DNA of 21,645 nucleotides, taken from a virus. The notes beneath the pieces are model-generated. The model saw only the letters and a list, made by a program, of their open reading frames with translations. It was not told the DNA's origin and made no database searches. The position numbers and the translations under genes were made by a program. Each line of letters starts with the position of its first letter. Position 1 is the first letter of the stretch. Below, in pieces: positions 5,660-12,859 of the stretch. The stretch lies in IMG/VR virus record IMGVR_UViG_3300020055_000181, positions 1 through 21,645 of that record. The stretch is one strand, 5' to 3'.

Positions 5660-8032
5660 ATGGCAGAAAAAATTGTATCACCTGGTGTATTTACGAGAGA
5701 AAATGACCTTTCTTTCTTAGCACAAGGGATTGGAGAAATCGGAGCAGCCGTAATTGGACCTTTCCATAAAGGACCTGCATTCGTACCAACCGTTGTCAAT
5801 ACACAATCAGAATTTGAAGAAATATTCGGTACACCTGATGGAACTTACTATACAGGATATACCGTACAAAATTATTTAAGAGAAGCAGGAACTGTTACTA
5901 TCGTAAGAGTTGGTAATACTGGTGGATATACTGAAGTTGGACCGGCAGCAATTGTTGTTAGTGGTTCTAATGGAGGAGAGAAGTTAGTAGGAGTTTTAAA
6001 TACCACTCACTTATGGGATAGTGCAACCGGTGTAACAGCATCTATTGATTCACAAATATCTCAATCAGCTTTTTCAATTGAACTAAGTGGTTCAGATTCA
6101 GCTTACAATACATCAGTATCAGCATCTGTACTTCCAACTGCAGGAAATGATTTATCAGATGTATTTGGAGAATCTCCAAGAGGTTCTAAAGGTGCATATG
6201 CATACAAGTACTTTGAAAATGCAGCAACTAACGAATCTGGTAACATCACTTCAAGTGGTTCACAAGTAGTATTAGTGGATTTAGGAAACCAAGTTTTCAC
6301 AAACGATATTCAACACGCATCAACTCCTTGGATTAAATCTCAGTTGATTTCAGGTGAAAGACATGATTTATTTAGATTCCATACTTTAGGTGATGGTTCA
6401 AACTATAATAAAGAATATAAAATTTCATTATTTAATGTAAAGGCGGCAGGTTCAAATAATTCTACTGATTACTCAACTTTCTCAATCGCAGTTAGAGGAT
6501 ACTCTGATACAGATAAGAGACCAGTAATCTTAGAAACATTCAATAACTTGAACTTAGACCCTGCATCTCCAAACTACATTAAAAAAGTAATCGGTGATAG
6601 AAATCTTGTTATCGATGCAAATGGAAAACAAACAGAAAATGGTGATTATACAAATCGTTCTAAACACATTAGAGTAGAATGTAAACCAGAAGGTTCGTTC
6701 CCAATCGTGGCAGGACCATTTGGACATGCTAAGTATCTATCACCAATCTCAGGTTCAGATTCAATAACTCCATCGGTTGTATTCTCAACTGGTTCTGCTG
6801 ATAACACTTCATCAAGTGGTGTTAAGTATAGTGGTATTGATTTAGAATCAACATTAGTAAAAGTTGATAATGGACATTTCTTATCACCAATACCTGTATC
6901 TGCAGGATATGGTTCAAATGATGTGTTTGCATTTGATGGAACAGTATCTATCAATAATGGAACATACTCATTCGGATTTGAATTAACAGGTTCAAATGCA
7001 ACTGATGTTAATAAAAGACAATTCGTAGTTGGATTCCAAGAAGGATTTGATGGTGAATCACCAACTACTGAAAAGGCACTTGCTGGTTCATCTGCTAACT
7101 TTGGTAGTGGTAACTCACAAGGATTTGATTTATCAACTTCAACAGCAGTTGGTTCAGTTGCTTATGTAAGAGCAATCAACGCAGTATCTAACCCAGATGA
7201 TTTCGATATCAACTTAGTAACTGCACCTGGTATTGTTCGTAGACACCACTCTTATGTATTTGATAAGATTGTTGATATGGTAGAGGCTAGAGAAGATGCT
7301 TTCTTCATCGGTGATGTAGTTGGTGTAACTTACAACTCTGCAAATGGACAAGTTTCAACAGATACTATTTCACAGGCTGTTGAACAGGCTGGTAACTTAG
7401 ATTCTAACTATGTTGGAACTTACTACCCATGGGTTAAAACAATCGATTCAAGAACTAACAGATTAACTGCAGTTCCACCATCAGTATTGATGCCTGGAAT
7501 ATATGCTGCTAACGATGCTGTTGCTGCTGAATGGTTCGCACCCGCTGGTTTAAATAGAGGTGGTATCGTAGGTGCGGTATCTGTATTAAACAGATTAACA
7601 CATGCTGAAAGAGATACACTATATGAAGGAAAAGTTAACCCAATCGCTTCGTTCCCTGGAGAAGGTATCGTTGCTTTTGGACAAAAAACTTTACAAGATA
7701 AGGCATCCGCACTTGATAGAATCAATGTTAGAAGATTAATGATTAAAGTTAAGAAGTATATTGCTTCAACTTCAAGATACTTAGTATTCGAACAAAATAC
7801 TTCTCAAACAAGAAGTAGATTCTTGAATACTGTTAACCCTTATTTAGAAGGAATACAACAAAGACAAGGACTTTATGCTTTTAGAGTAGTAATGGATGAA
7901 ACTAATAACACACCTGATGTAATCGATAGAAACATCTTGGCTGGACAGATTTTCTTACAACCAACGAAAACTGCTGAATTCATCGTGTTAGATTTCAACA
8001 TTCTACCAACAGGAGCTTCGTTCTCGGCATAA
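5660..8032 (+). CDS. Contractile tail sheath protein (T4 gp18-like)
   Basis: 790-aa sheath subunit. The N-terminus SPGVFTRENDLSF then VIGPFHKGPAFVP and FEEIFGTPDGTYYTGYTVQNYL is diagnostic of the phage tail sheath family. The C-terminal ~200 residues (PAGLNRGGIVGAV, VNPIASFPGEGIVAFGQKTL, DRINVRRLMIKVKKYI, FEQNTSQTRSRF, TVNPYLEGIQQRQGLYAF, AEFIVLDFNI) match the conserved domain that forms the inner sheath lattice and contracts around the tube. It is longer than T4 gp18 (659 aa). The extra length lies in the Ser/Gly-rich middle (~90-540), probably an exposed domain. It is preceded by AAGGAG and its own promoter motif, and followed directly by the tube gene, as in T4. Very confident. Confidence 0.97.
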   Translation: MAEKIVSPGVFTRENDLSFLAQGIGEIGAAVIGPFHKGPAFVPTVVNTQSEFEEIFGTPDGTYYTGYTVQNYLREAGTVTIVRVGNTGGYTEVGPAAIVVSGSNGGEKLVGVLNTTHLWDSATGVTASIDSQISQSAFSIELSGSDSAYNTSVSASVLPTAGNDLSDVFGESPRGSKGAYAYKYFENAATNESGNITSSGSQVVLVDLGNQVFTNDIQHASTPWIKSQLISGERHDLFRFHTLGDGSNYNKEYKISLFNVKAAGSNNSTDYSTFSIAVRGYSDTDKRPVILETFNNLNLDPASPNYIKKVIGDRNLVIDANGKQTENGDYTNRSKHIRVECKPEGSFPIVAGPFGHAKYLSPISGSDSITPSVVFSTGSADNTSSSGVKYSGIDLESTLVKVDNGHFLSPIPVSAGYGSNDVFAFDGTVSINNGTYSFGFELTGSNATDVNKRQFVVGFQEGFDGESPTTEKALAGSSANFGSGNSQGFDLSTSTAVGSVAYVRAINAVSNPDDFDINLVTAPGIVRRHHSYVFDKIVDMVEAREDAFFIGDVVGVTYNSANGQVSTDTISQAVEQAGNLDSNYVGTYYPWVKTIDSRTNRLTAVPPSVLMPGIYAANDAVAAEWFAPAGLNRGGIVGAVSVLNRLTHAERDTLYEGKVNPIASFPGEGIVAFGQKTLQDKASALDRINVRRLMIKVKKYIASTSRYLVFEQNTSQTRSRFLNTVNPYLEGIQQRQGLYAFRVVMDETNNTPDVIDRNILAGQIFLQPTKTAEFIVLDFNILPTGASFSA

Positions 8033-8054
8033 TTAAATAAAAATAAAAAAGAAC

Positions 8055-8064
8055 TATATTTATA
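8055..8064 (+). promoter_or_regulatory. Putative late promoter (TATATTTATA) for the tail tube gene
   Basis: Exact TATATTTATA, 27 nt before the tube ATG. AGGAG (8077-8081) provides the ribosome-binding site. No -33 TTG is present at the spacing used by the promoters at 20247 and 20904. Confidence 0.6.
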
Positions 8065-8090
8065 ATAGTACAAAATAGGAGAAATAAAAA

Positions 8091-8582
8091 ATGGCAGAAG
8101 TATTAGAATTTAACGATATGTTCTATACCAATTTCGAACCAAAGATGAAGAATAGATTCATCATGGAAATCGATGGTATTCCTTCATATCTTATTAAAAC
8201 AGCTAACAGACCTTCAATTCAGTTTGAAACTGTAACACTTGACCATATCAACGTTAAGAGAAAACTTAAAGGTAAGGGTGAATGGCAAGATGTTGAAATC
8301 AGTCTTTATGACCCAATCGTTCCAAGTGGTGCTCAAGCAGTGATGGAATGGGTTAGATTATCTCACGAATCTCTAACTGGTAGAGATGGATATGCAGATT
8401 TCTATAAAAAAGATATTCAATGTTATATGTTAGGACCTGTTGGTGATAAAATTGAACAATGGACTCTAAAAGGTGCTTTCATCAACAATGCAGTGTTCAA
8501 CGATTTAGATTGGGCTAATGCCACAGACCCAGCAGAAATCACTCTAACACTTTCTTATGATTACGCAATTTTAGAATTCTAA
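8091..8582 (+). CDS. Tail tube protein (T4 gp19-like)
   Basis: 163 aa, the same length as T4 gp19. Family features visible are EFNDMFYTNFEPKMKNRFIM at the N-terminus, the GIPSYLIKTANRPSI segment, the KRKLKGKGEWQDVEISLYDP strand pair, and the C-terminal ITLTLSYDYAILEF. The protein stacks as hexameric rings to form the inner tube around which the sheath assembles, with DNA passing through after contraction. Order sheath then tube is as in T4. It has its own promoter motif and ribosome-binding site and is followed by a strong terminator, so it can be produced at high level independently. Very confident. Confidence 0.97.
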   Translation: MAEVLEFNDMFYTNFEPKMKNRFIMEIDGIPSYLIKTANRPSIQFETVTLDHINVKRKLKGKGEWQDVEISLYDPIVPSGAQAVMEWVRLSHESLTGRDGYADFYKKDIQCYMLGPVGDKIEQWTLKGAFINNAVFNDLDWANATDPAEITLTLSYDYAILEF

Positions 8583-8608
8583 TACAACTCCACAATATTT
8601 TTATAAAG

Positions 8609-8638
8609 AAAAAAGTTCTCTTAGTGAGAACTTTTTTT
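8609..8638 (+). terminator. Strong Rho-independent terminator after the tail tube gene
   Basis: 12-bp perfect stem, AAAAAAGTTCTC (8609-8620) against GAGAACTTTTTT (8626-8637), loop TTAGT, with a run of seven T at 8632-8638. It lies 27 nt after the tube stop. Confidence 0.92.
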
Positions 8639-8667
8639 GTGTCTATATTCCAACTTTTTAAAAAGTA

Positions 8668-8677
8668 TATATTTATA
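8668..8677 (+). promoter_or_regulatory. Putative late promoter (TATATTTATA) for the gp26-like gene
   Basis: Exact TATATTTATA between the tube terminator and the gene start, 25 nt before ATG. There is no clear ribosome-binding site here (AAAGTTAT before ATG), unlike the sheath and tube genes, so lower expression is plausible. Confidence 0.6.
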
Positions 8678-8701
8678 TAAAACAATTTAAATTAAAGTTA
8701 T

Positions 8702-9472
8702 ATGGCAAAATTTGATTTTCCAACCGAAATCGTAGATTTACCATCAAAAGGTAAACTATATCCAGAAGGACACCCGTTATCAAAGGGTACGGTGGAGATT
8801 AAGTATATGACAGCTCGTGAAGAGGATATACTTGCTTCCCAAAATTTGATAAGAAAGGGGGTGGTGCTTGATAAGTTGTTCGAATCTGTTGTAGTAGAAG
8901 AAGGTTTAGATATTGGTGATATTTTCATCGGTGATAAAAACGCTATTTTACTTGCAACTCGTATCTTAGGATATGGAAAAGATTATCAAGTAGAAGTTAC
9001 CGACCCATTTACAGGAGAAACCCAAAAAGAAGTAATCGATTTATCACAAATTCAGATTAAAGAAGTAAATGAAAACTTATTATCATCTGATAATAGATAT
9101 TCAATTACTTTACCTGTATCTAAGAAAGAGGTGGTGTTAAAATTACTAACACACAAAGATGAACAAGATATTAATTCTGAAATTCAAGCACTACAAAGAT
9201 TACAGAAAAAAGGTCAAGATGCTGTTTCACAAGAAATGTCTACAAGATTAAGATATATCATTCAAGAAATAGATGGTAATACTGATAGAGGATTTATCAA
9301 CAATTATGTAAAAAATAACCTTTTAGCAAGAGAATCTAAGTTTATTAGAGATTATATCAGAGAAATCTCACCAGATTTAGATTTAAAATATCAGTTTACA
9401 TCTGATATTACGGGAGAAACGGAGGCTCTCGATATCCCCTTTGGGGTTGGGTTTTTTTACCCTTCCGAGTGA
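8702..9472 (+). CDS. T4_baseplate family protein (gp26-like), probable first half of a frameshift pair
   Basis: 256-aa protein with the T4_baseplate/gp26 family signature: VDLPSKGKLYPEGHPLSKG then VEIKYMTAREEDILAS, NLIRKGVVLDKL, then ILLATRILGYGKDYQVEVTDPFTGE. The C-terminal half is helical and basic. It ends GVGFFYPSE. T4 gp26 acts in baseplate hub assembly. Here the gene lies between the tube and tape measure, where long-tailed phages keep their G/GT tail-assembly chaperone pair. Its 3' end overlaps the next ORF by 32 nt in another frame across a run of seven T (9452-9458), making a +1 or -2 slip to a ~325-aa fusion plausible. Family assignment is good; the precise function (hub assembly or chaperone) is inferred. 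Confidence 0.88.
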   Translation: MAKFDFPTEIVDLPSKGKLYPEGHPLSKGTVEIKYMTAREEDILASQNLIRKGVVLDKLFESVVVEEGLDIGDIFIGDKNAILLATRILGYGKDYQVEVTDPFTGETQKEVIDLSQIQIKEVNENLLSSDNRYSITLPVSKKEVVLKLLTHKDEQDINSEIQALQRLQKKGQDAVSQEMSTRLRYIIQEIDGNTDRGFINNYVKNNLLARESKFIRDYIREISPDLDLKYQFTSDITGETEALDIPFGVGFFYPSE

Positions 9473-9680
9473 GTACTCAATCCAACTTCATAACCAAATT
9501 TGGGAAATGGTTAACTATGGTAATGGATTCACTTGGTCAGAAGTTTATTCCATGCCAATTCATTGGAGAAACTTCTATTTCAAAAAATTATTAGAGGCTA
9601 AGAAAAAAGAAGCTGAAGAATATAAAAAGGCAAACAAAAAAGGTTCACCAAAAGGACCATCAGTAAGAGTGAGGAAATAA
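9441..9680 (+). CDS. Overlapping ORF, probable frameshift extension / gp51-like or GT-like assembly protein
   Basis: 79-aa frame overlapping the gp26-like gene by 32 nt. It has no ATG before 9507, and the conserved-looking core (LHNQIWEMVNYGNGFTWSEV, then MPIHWRNFYFKKLL) begins upstream of that ATG. It is therefore either translated by ribosomal slippage from the upstream gene at the T7 run (9452-9458) or started at a TTG (9441 or 9447). The core, ending in a Lys-rich tail (EAKKKEAEEYKKANKKG), resembles small T4-like phage proteins that follow the gp26 homologue and look like hub-assembly or tail-assembly chaperone partners. The stop codon sits inside a strong terminator hairpin. Coding is well supported by composition and motif; the mode of initiation is not. 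Confidence 0.75.
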   Translation: MGLGFFTLPSEYSIQLHNQIWEMVNYGNGFTWSEVYSMPIHWRNFYFKKLLEAKKKEAEEYKKANKKGSPKGPSVRVRK

Positions 9681-9697
9681 TTCCTCACTTTTTTTTT
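9668..9697 (+). terminator. Strong terminator overlapping the stop codon of the preceding ORF
   Basis: Nine-bp perfect stem AGTGAGGAA (9668-9676) / TTCCTCACT (9681-9689), loop ATAA, then a T run to 9697. The TAA stop (9678-9680) forms part of the loop, so termination and translation end coincide. Confidence 0.93.
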
Positions 9698-9701
9698 ACC
9701 C

Positions 9702-9711
9702 TATATTTATA
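9702..9711 (+). promoter_or_regulatory. Putative late promoter (TATATTTATA) for the tape measure operon
   Basis: Exact TATATTTATA five bases after the terminator T tract and 30 nt before the ATG at 9741. AAGGAG (9728-9733) is the ribosome-binding site. It would drive the small basic gene, the tape measure and the baseplate genes to 18763, since no terminator is seen between them. Confidence 0.6.
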
Positions 9712-9740
9712 GTAGTATAAAAGTATAAAGGAGAAATCTA

Positions 9741-9950
9741 ATGTCAAAAGAAAAAATAAACGAAGGCCTATTTGGAGCTGCAAAAAAGTTTTCAAATTCA
9801 TTTTTCGATGGATTAAAAACAAATGCAACAAATAGAGCGTTACAGGCAGCAAAGAAAAACAAAAAAGTACCTGTTGCTATTGTTAATAAAATGACACAAA
9901 TTGAAAAGGCATCTAAAGAATTAGAAAAGATGTTAAAAGATTTAGAATAG
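9741..9950 (+). CDS. Small basic helical protein before the tape measure (unknown)
   Basis: 69 aa, Lys-rich. The first ~25 residues read INEGLFGAAKKFSNSFFDGL, an amphipathic helix, followed by KTNATNRALQAAKKNKKVP and a predicted C-terminal coiled coil (MTQIEKASKELEKMLKDL). I do not recognise a named family, although short proteins of this kind precede the tape measure in some T4-like phages. It has an AAGGAG ribosome-binding site and a promoter motif and lies 23 nt before the tape measure gene. A role as a tail-assembly factor or minor virion protein is inferred from position only. Confidence 0.75.
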   Translation: MSKEKINEGLFGAAKKFSNSFFDGLKTNATNRALQAAKKNKKVPVAIVNKMTQIEKASKELEKMLKDLE

Positions 9951-9973
9951 TATATTACTACGGAGTTGGCTAA

Positions 9974-12856
9974 ATGAATCAAAAAGAAATAAACGCTGCA
10001 CTTAAAGAGGCTAATGCTTTAAAAAAAGAAGCTCTTAATTTGCTTAATCAGCAAAATCTAAAGAGTGCGGAAGCGGTTGCCAGCTATAAAAAAACCAATA
10101 AAGAATATAAGGCTATTGTTGAAAAAATAAAAAATGTAAATTCAGAAATAAAAGAAGCCAAAGAACAAAATAAAGAATTAATAGATAATTACATTCAACA
10201 AGAAGCTAAATTAAAAGGATTAACGGGATTACAAGCAAGTTTAGTAGATAAAGATAGGGCAAGAATTCAGATAATGGCTAATGCCCAAAATCTTGATGCT
10301 GAAAAAAGAAAAACATTTGAATCTATAGCTTCTTTACAAAACGATTTATTAAATACATCATCAGAAGATGTAGTAACTCAAGCTGCAATAAATAAAAAGT
10401 TAGATGACCATTATGAGTCTTTAGGGCCTACTTTGGGAATTCATGGACAGATAGCAAAAAATTTAAGAGAACAAAGAGATAAAGCACAAGGTATTGCAAA
10501 TATGACAGAGAAACAACAAAAGTTTCTCAATAAACAACTTGCAGTATATGAAGGTATAAAAGATAGTATAGCTGGTGTTCTTGAAACGGCATCATTACTT
10601 ACATCTACTGTTGGTGGTATTGCGGGTTCTTTATTAATTGGAATAGGAGCTGTTGCTACTGAAGTTGGTAAAACTACAAGAGAATTTGGTGGATTTGTTG
10701 GAGGATTGACAGGAGCAACTGGTCAAACAACATTATTAAGTTTAGCATTCAAGGATGCATCTGCAGTTACTAAAGAATTAGCAAATCAATTTGGTGGAGT
10801 TGAAGGTAGTACTTTTAGAACTCGATTAAACACCAACTTGATGGCTGTTAATATGGGTATTAGTGGTGAATCAGCTGCGAAACTTGTTGGTACACTTGCA
10901 AGAACTGGTGGAATGACTGCTCAACAAGCAATGGATTTGGCCGAACAAACAAAACAATTTGCGAAACAACAAGGAGTAATACCATCTCAAGCGATGGAAG
11001 ATATTGCTCAAAACTCAGAATTATTCGCATCATATGGAGCATCAGCAACAGAAGAATTAGCTAAATCAGCAGTTCAAGCCGCAAAACTTGGTGTATCTAT
11101 GAGTACACTTGGTAAAGTAACCGATGGATTACTTGATTTTGAATCATCAATTACAAAAGAATTAGAATTATCCGCAATGTTAGGTAGAAACATTAATCTT
11201 AACAGAGCAAGAGGATTGGCGTTTGAAGGTAAGACTGGAGCAGCGGTTAAAGAAACCATAAAACAACTTGGTGGTGCAGCTGCATTTGAAAAGATGAATG
11301 TTATCCAAAGGAGACAAGCAGCTGAAGCATTAGGTTTATCAGTTGATGAGTTAGATAAGATGGCTAAGAACATGGATAAGTTAAATGATGATGGTTCAAT
11401 GCAACTTTCAACATTTGATACATGGAGTCAATCACTAACCGCATTTGCAAGTGGTCCAATGGGTAAAACACTTAAAGGATTGGGTAGTATTGCAGTTGCA
11501 GCTGGTCAAGCAACACCATTCTTAAAAGATATGGGAATAAATTTAGGAGGAGCTGTAAAATCAACAGGTCAAATTCTTAAAAACATGATGGGGTTGGTTA
11601 AAGAAGGTGCTGCGTTGGCCGCTAAAAAACTTTTTGGTTCTGGCACTATGAGTGCTGCTGGAGGTATGATGGGCAAAGCAGGTAAATGGATTAAAACCTC
11701 AAAAGTAGGACGAGGGGCTGGTAAACTTAAAGATAGATTGATGGCCGGTGTAGGTGGTGGAAATAAACCTTCCGCTTCATCAACAATAGACCCTAAAGCA
11801 GGAGATGGTGCATCTAAATTAAGTAAATCTATTGGTAAAATAAAAATGAATGATGTTTTAAAAGGGGCAGCTGCTTTAGTTATCATAGCTGGAGCAATGT
11901 ATGTTCTTGGTAAAGCATTAAAAGAATTTCAAGGAATAGGATTGGATACATTAGGTATTGCAGGTTTAGCTCTTTTAGGGTTAACTTTATCACTAGCGGC
12001 TGTTGGTGCGATTATGAATTTTGCAGGACCTTGGATTTTAGCAGGAGCAGGTGCTATGATTTTAATAGCAGGAGCTATGTACATTCTTGGTAAAGCATTA
12101 CAAGAAATTGCAAAAGTACCAGATTTTGATTTTGTTTCTCTTGGAAAACAACTATTGGCATTTGGAGCTTTAATTTCACCTTTAGGTTTATTATTCATAC
12201 CATTGAGTCTGGCAGCATTATCATTGGGTATATTAGGTGCTGGTATGGCAGTATTTGGTAAAGGTGTAAGTACATTTCCAACTGGTATTGATTTTGCACA
12301 ACTTGGGAAGGATATAGTGGGTTTTGCTATATCTCTTTCATCTCTTGGTAAATATATCTTCTCACTAACACTTGCCGGTATTGCTCTTGGAATAGCTGGA
12401 GCTGGGTTAGGAGTATTTGGGGCTGGTTTAAGTTTAATACCAGTCGATGTTTTAGATTCTTTAACTAACATGGTAACTAACTTAGTTCCATTAGTAGGTG
12501 GTATATTATCACTTGCAGGTGCTTTTACACTATTAGCTGGTTCACTTGGATTATTAAGTATTGCTGGAATAGCAGCACTACCAACATTAATTGCACTTAG
12601 TGCAGTAGGAATTGGTTTAGGTGCGATTGCTGGATTATTTGGTGGAGGTTCAAGTAAAGAATCCGAAGAGAAAGATGAAGAATCCATTTCAGAATATCAA
12701 ATGATGGTTTTAACAGGATTAACAGAAGTTAGAGATGCTATTAATAATAAAAATATGAATGTTTACTTAGATGGTCAACTTCTAACTGATTTTGTACGAG
12801 CAAATTCAGATGGAGGTGGTAATCAAGGTGCAACATTATTAACTGCGAAGAAATAA
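9974..12856 (+). CDS. Tail tape measure protein
   Basis: 960 aa. Residues 1-~200 are Lys/Glu-rich coiled coil. Residues ~210-510 contain the phage tape-measure core (TREFGGFVGGLTGATGQ, KELANQFGGV, AVNMGISGESAAKLVGTLAR, LARTGGMTAQQAMDLAEQTK, SAVQAAKLGVSMSTLGKVTD). Residues ~630-890 are strongly hydrophobic, with several potential membrane-spanning helices. These include a unit seen four times at 54-60-residue spacing: AGAMYVLGKAL (639), AGAMYILGKAL (699), GAGMAVFGKG (755) and GAGLGVFGAG (809). The C-terminus is polar. By family role it sets tail length and is ejected to aid DNA passage through the cell envelope. At about 1.5 Å per residue the tail would be near 140 nm, longer than T4. GGAG (9962-9965) precedes the ATG. 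Confidence 0.92.
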   Translation: MNQKEINAALKEANALKKEALNLLNQQNLKSAEAVASYKKTNKEYKAIVEKIKNVNSEIKEAKEQNKELIDNYIQQEAKLKGLTGLQASLVDKDRARIQIMANAQNLDAEKRKTFESIASLQNDLLNTSSEDVVTQAAINKKLDDHYESLGPTLGIHGQIAKNLREQRDKAQGIANMTEKQQKFLNKQLAVYEGIKDSIAGVLETASLLTSTVGGIAGSLLIGIGAVATEVGKTTREFGGFVGGLTGATGQTTLLSLAFKDASAVTKELANQFGGVEGSTFRTRLNTNLMAVNMGISGESAAKLVGTLARTGGMTAQQAMDLAEQTKQFAKQQGVIPSQAMEDIAQNSELFASYGASATEELAKSAVQAAKLGVSMSTLGKVTDGLLDFESSITKELELSAMLGRNINLNRARGLAFEGKTGAAVKETIKQLGGAAAFEKMNVIQRRQAAEALGLSVDELDKMAKNMDKLNDDGSMQLSTFDTWSQSLTAFASGPMGKTLKGLGSIAVAAGQATPFLKDMGINLGGAVKSTGQILKNMMGLVKEGAALAAKKLFGSGTMSAAGGMMGKAGKWIKTSKVGRGAGKLKDRLMAGVGGGNKPSASSTIDPKAGDGASKLSKSIGKIKMNDVLKGAAALVIIAGAMYVLGKALKEFQGIGLDTLGIAGLALLGLTLSLAAVGAIMNFAGPWILAGAGAMILIAGAMYILGKALQEIAKVPDFDFVSLGKQLLAFGALISPLGLLFIPLSLAALSLGILGAGMAVFGKGVSTFPTGIDFAQLGKDIVGFAISLSSLGKYIFSLTLAGIALGIAGAGLGVFGAGLSLIPVDVLDSLTNMVTNLVPLVGGILSLAGAFTLLAGSLGLLSIAGIAALPTLIALSAVGIGLGAIAGLFGGGSSKESEEKDEESISEYQMMVLTGLTEVRDAINNKNMNVYLDGQLLTDFVRANSDGGGNQGATLLTAKK

Positions 12857-12859
12857 TAT

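Noticed and set aside
6087-6269. 60-aa + strand open frame within the sheath gene
   Set aside because: Out-of-frame shadow of a certain sheath gene, low-complexity Gln/Leu-rich, no start signal.
5224-9711. T4 late promoters (TATAAATA) on the minus strand
   Set aside because: The reverse complement of the repeated motif contains TATAAATA, but no plausible minus-strand gene follows any copy, while every copy sits just upstream of a + strand gene.
11929-12687. 252-aa open frame on the minus strand
   Set aside because: Lies wholly inside the tape measure gene, is Pro/Ala/Ile-rich as expected from the antisense of a Gly/Ala/Leu-rich coding region, and has no ribosome-binding site or homologous motif.
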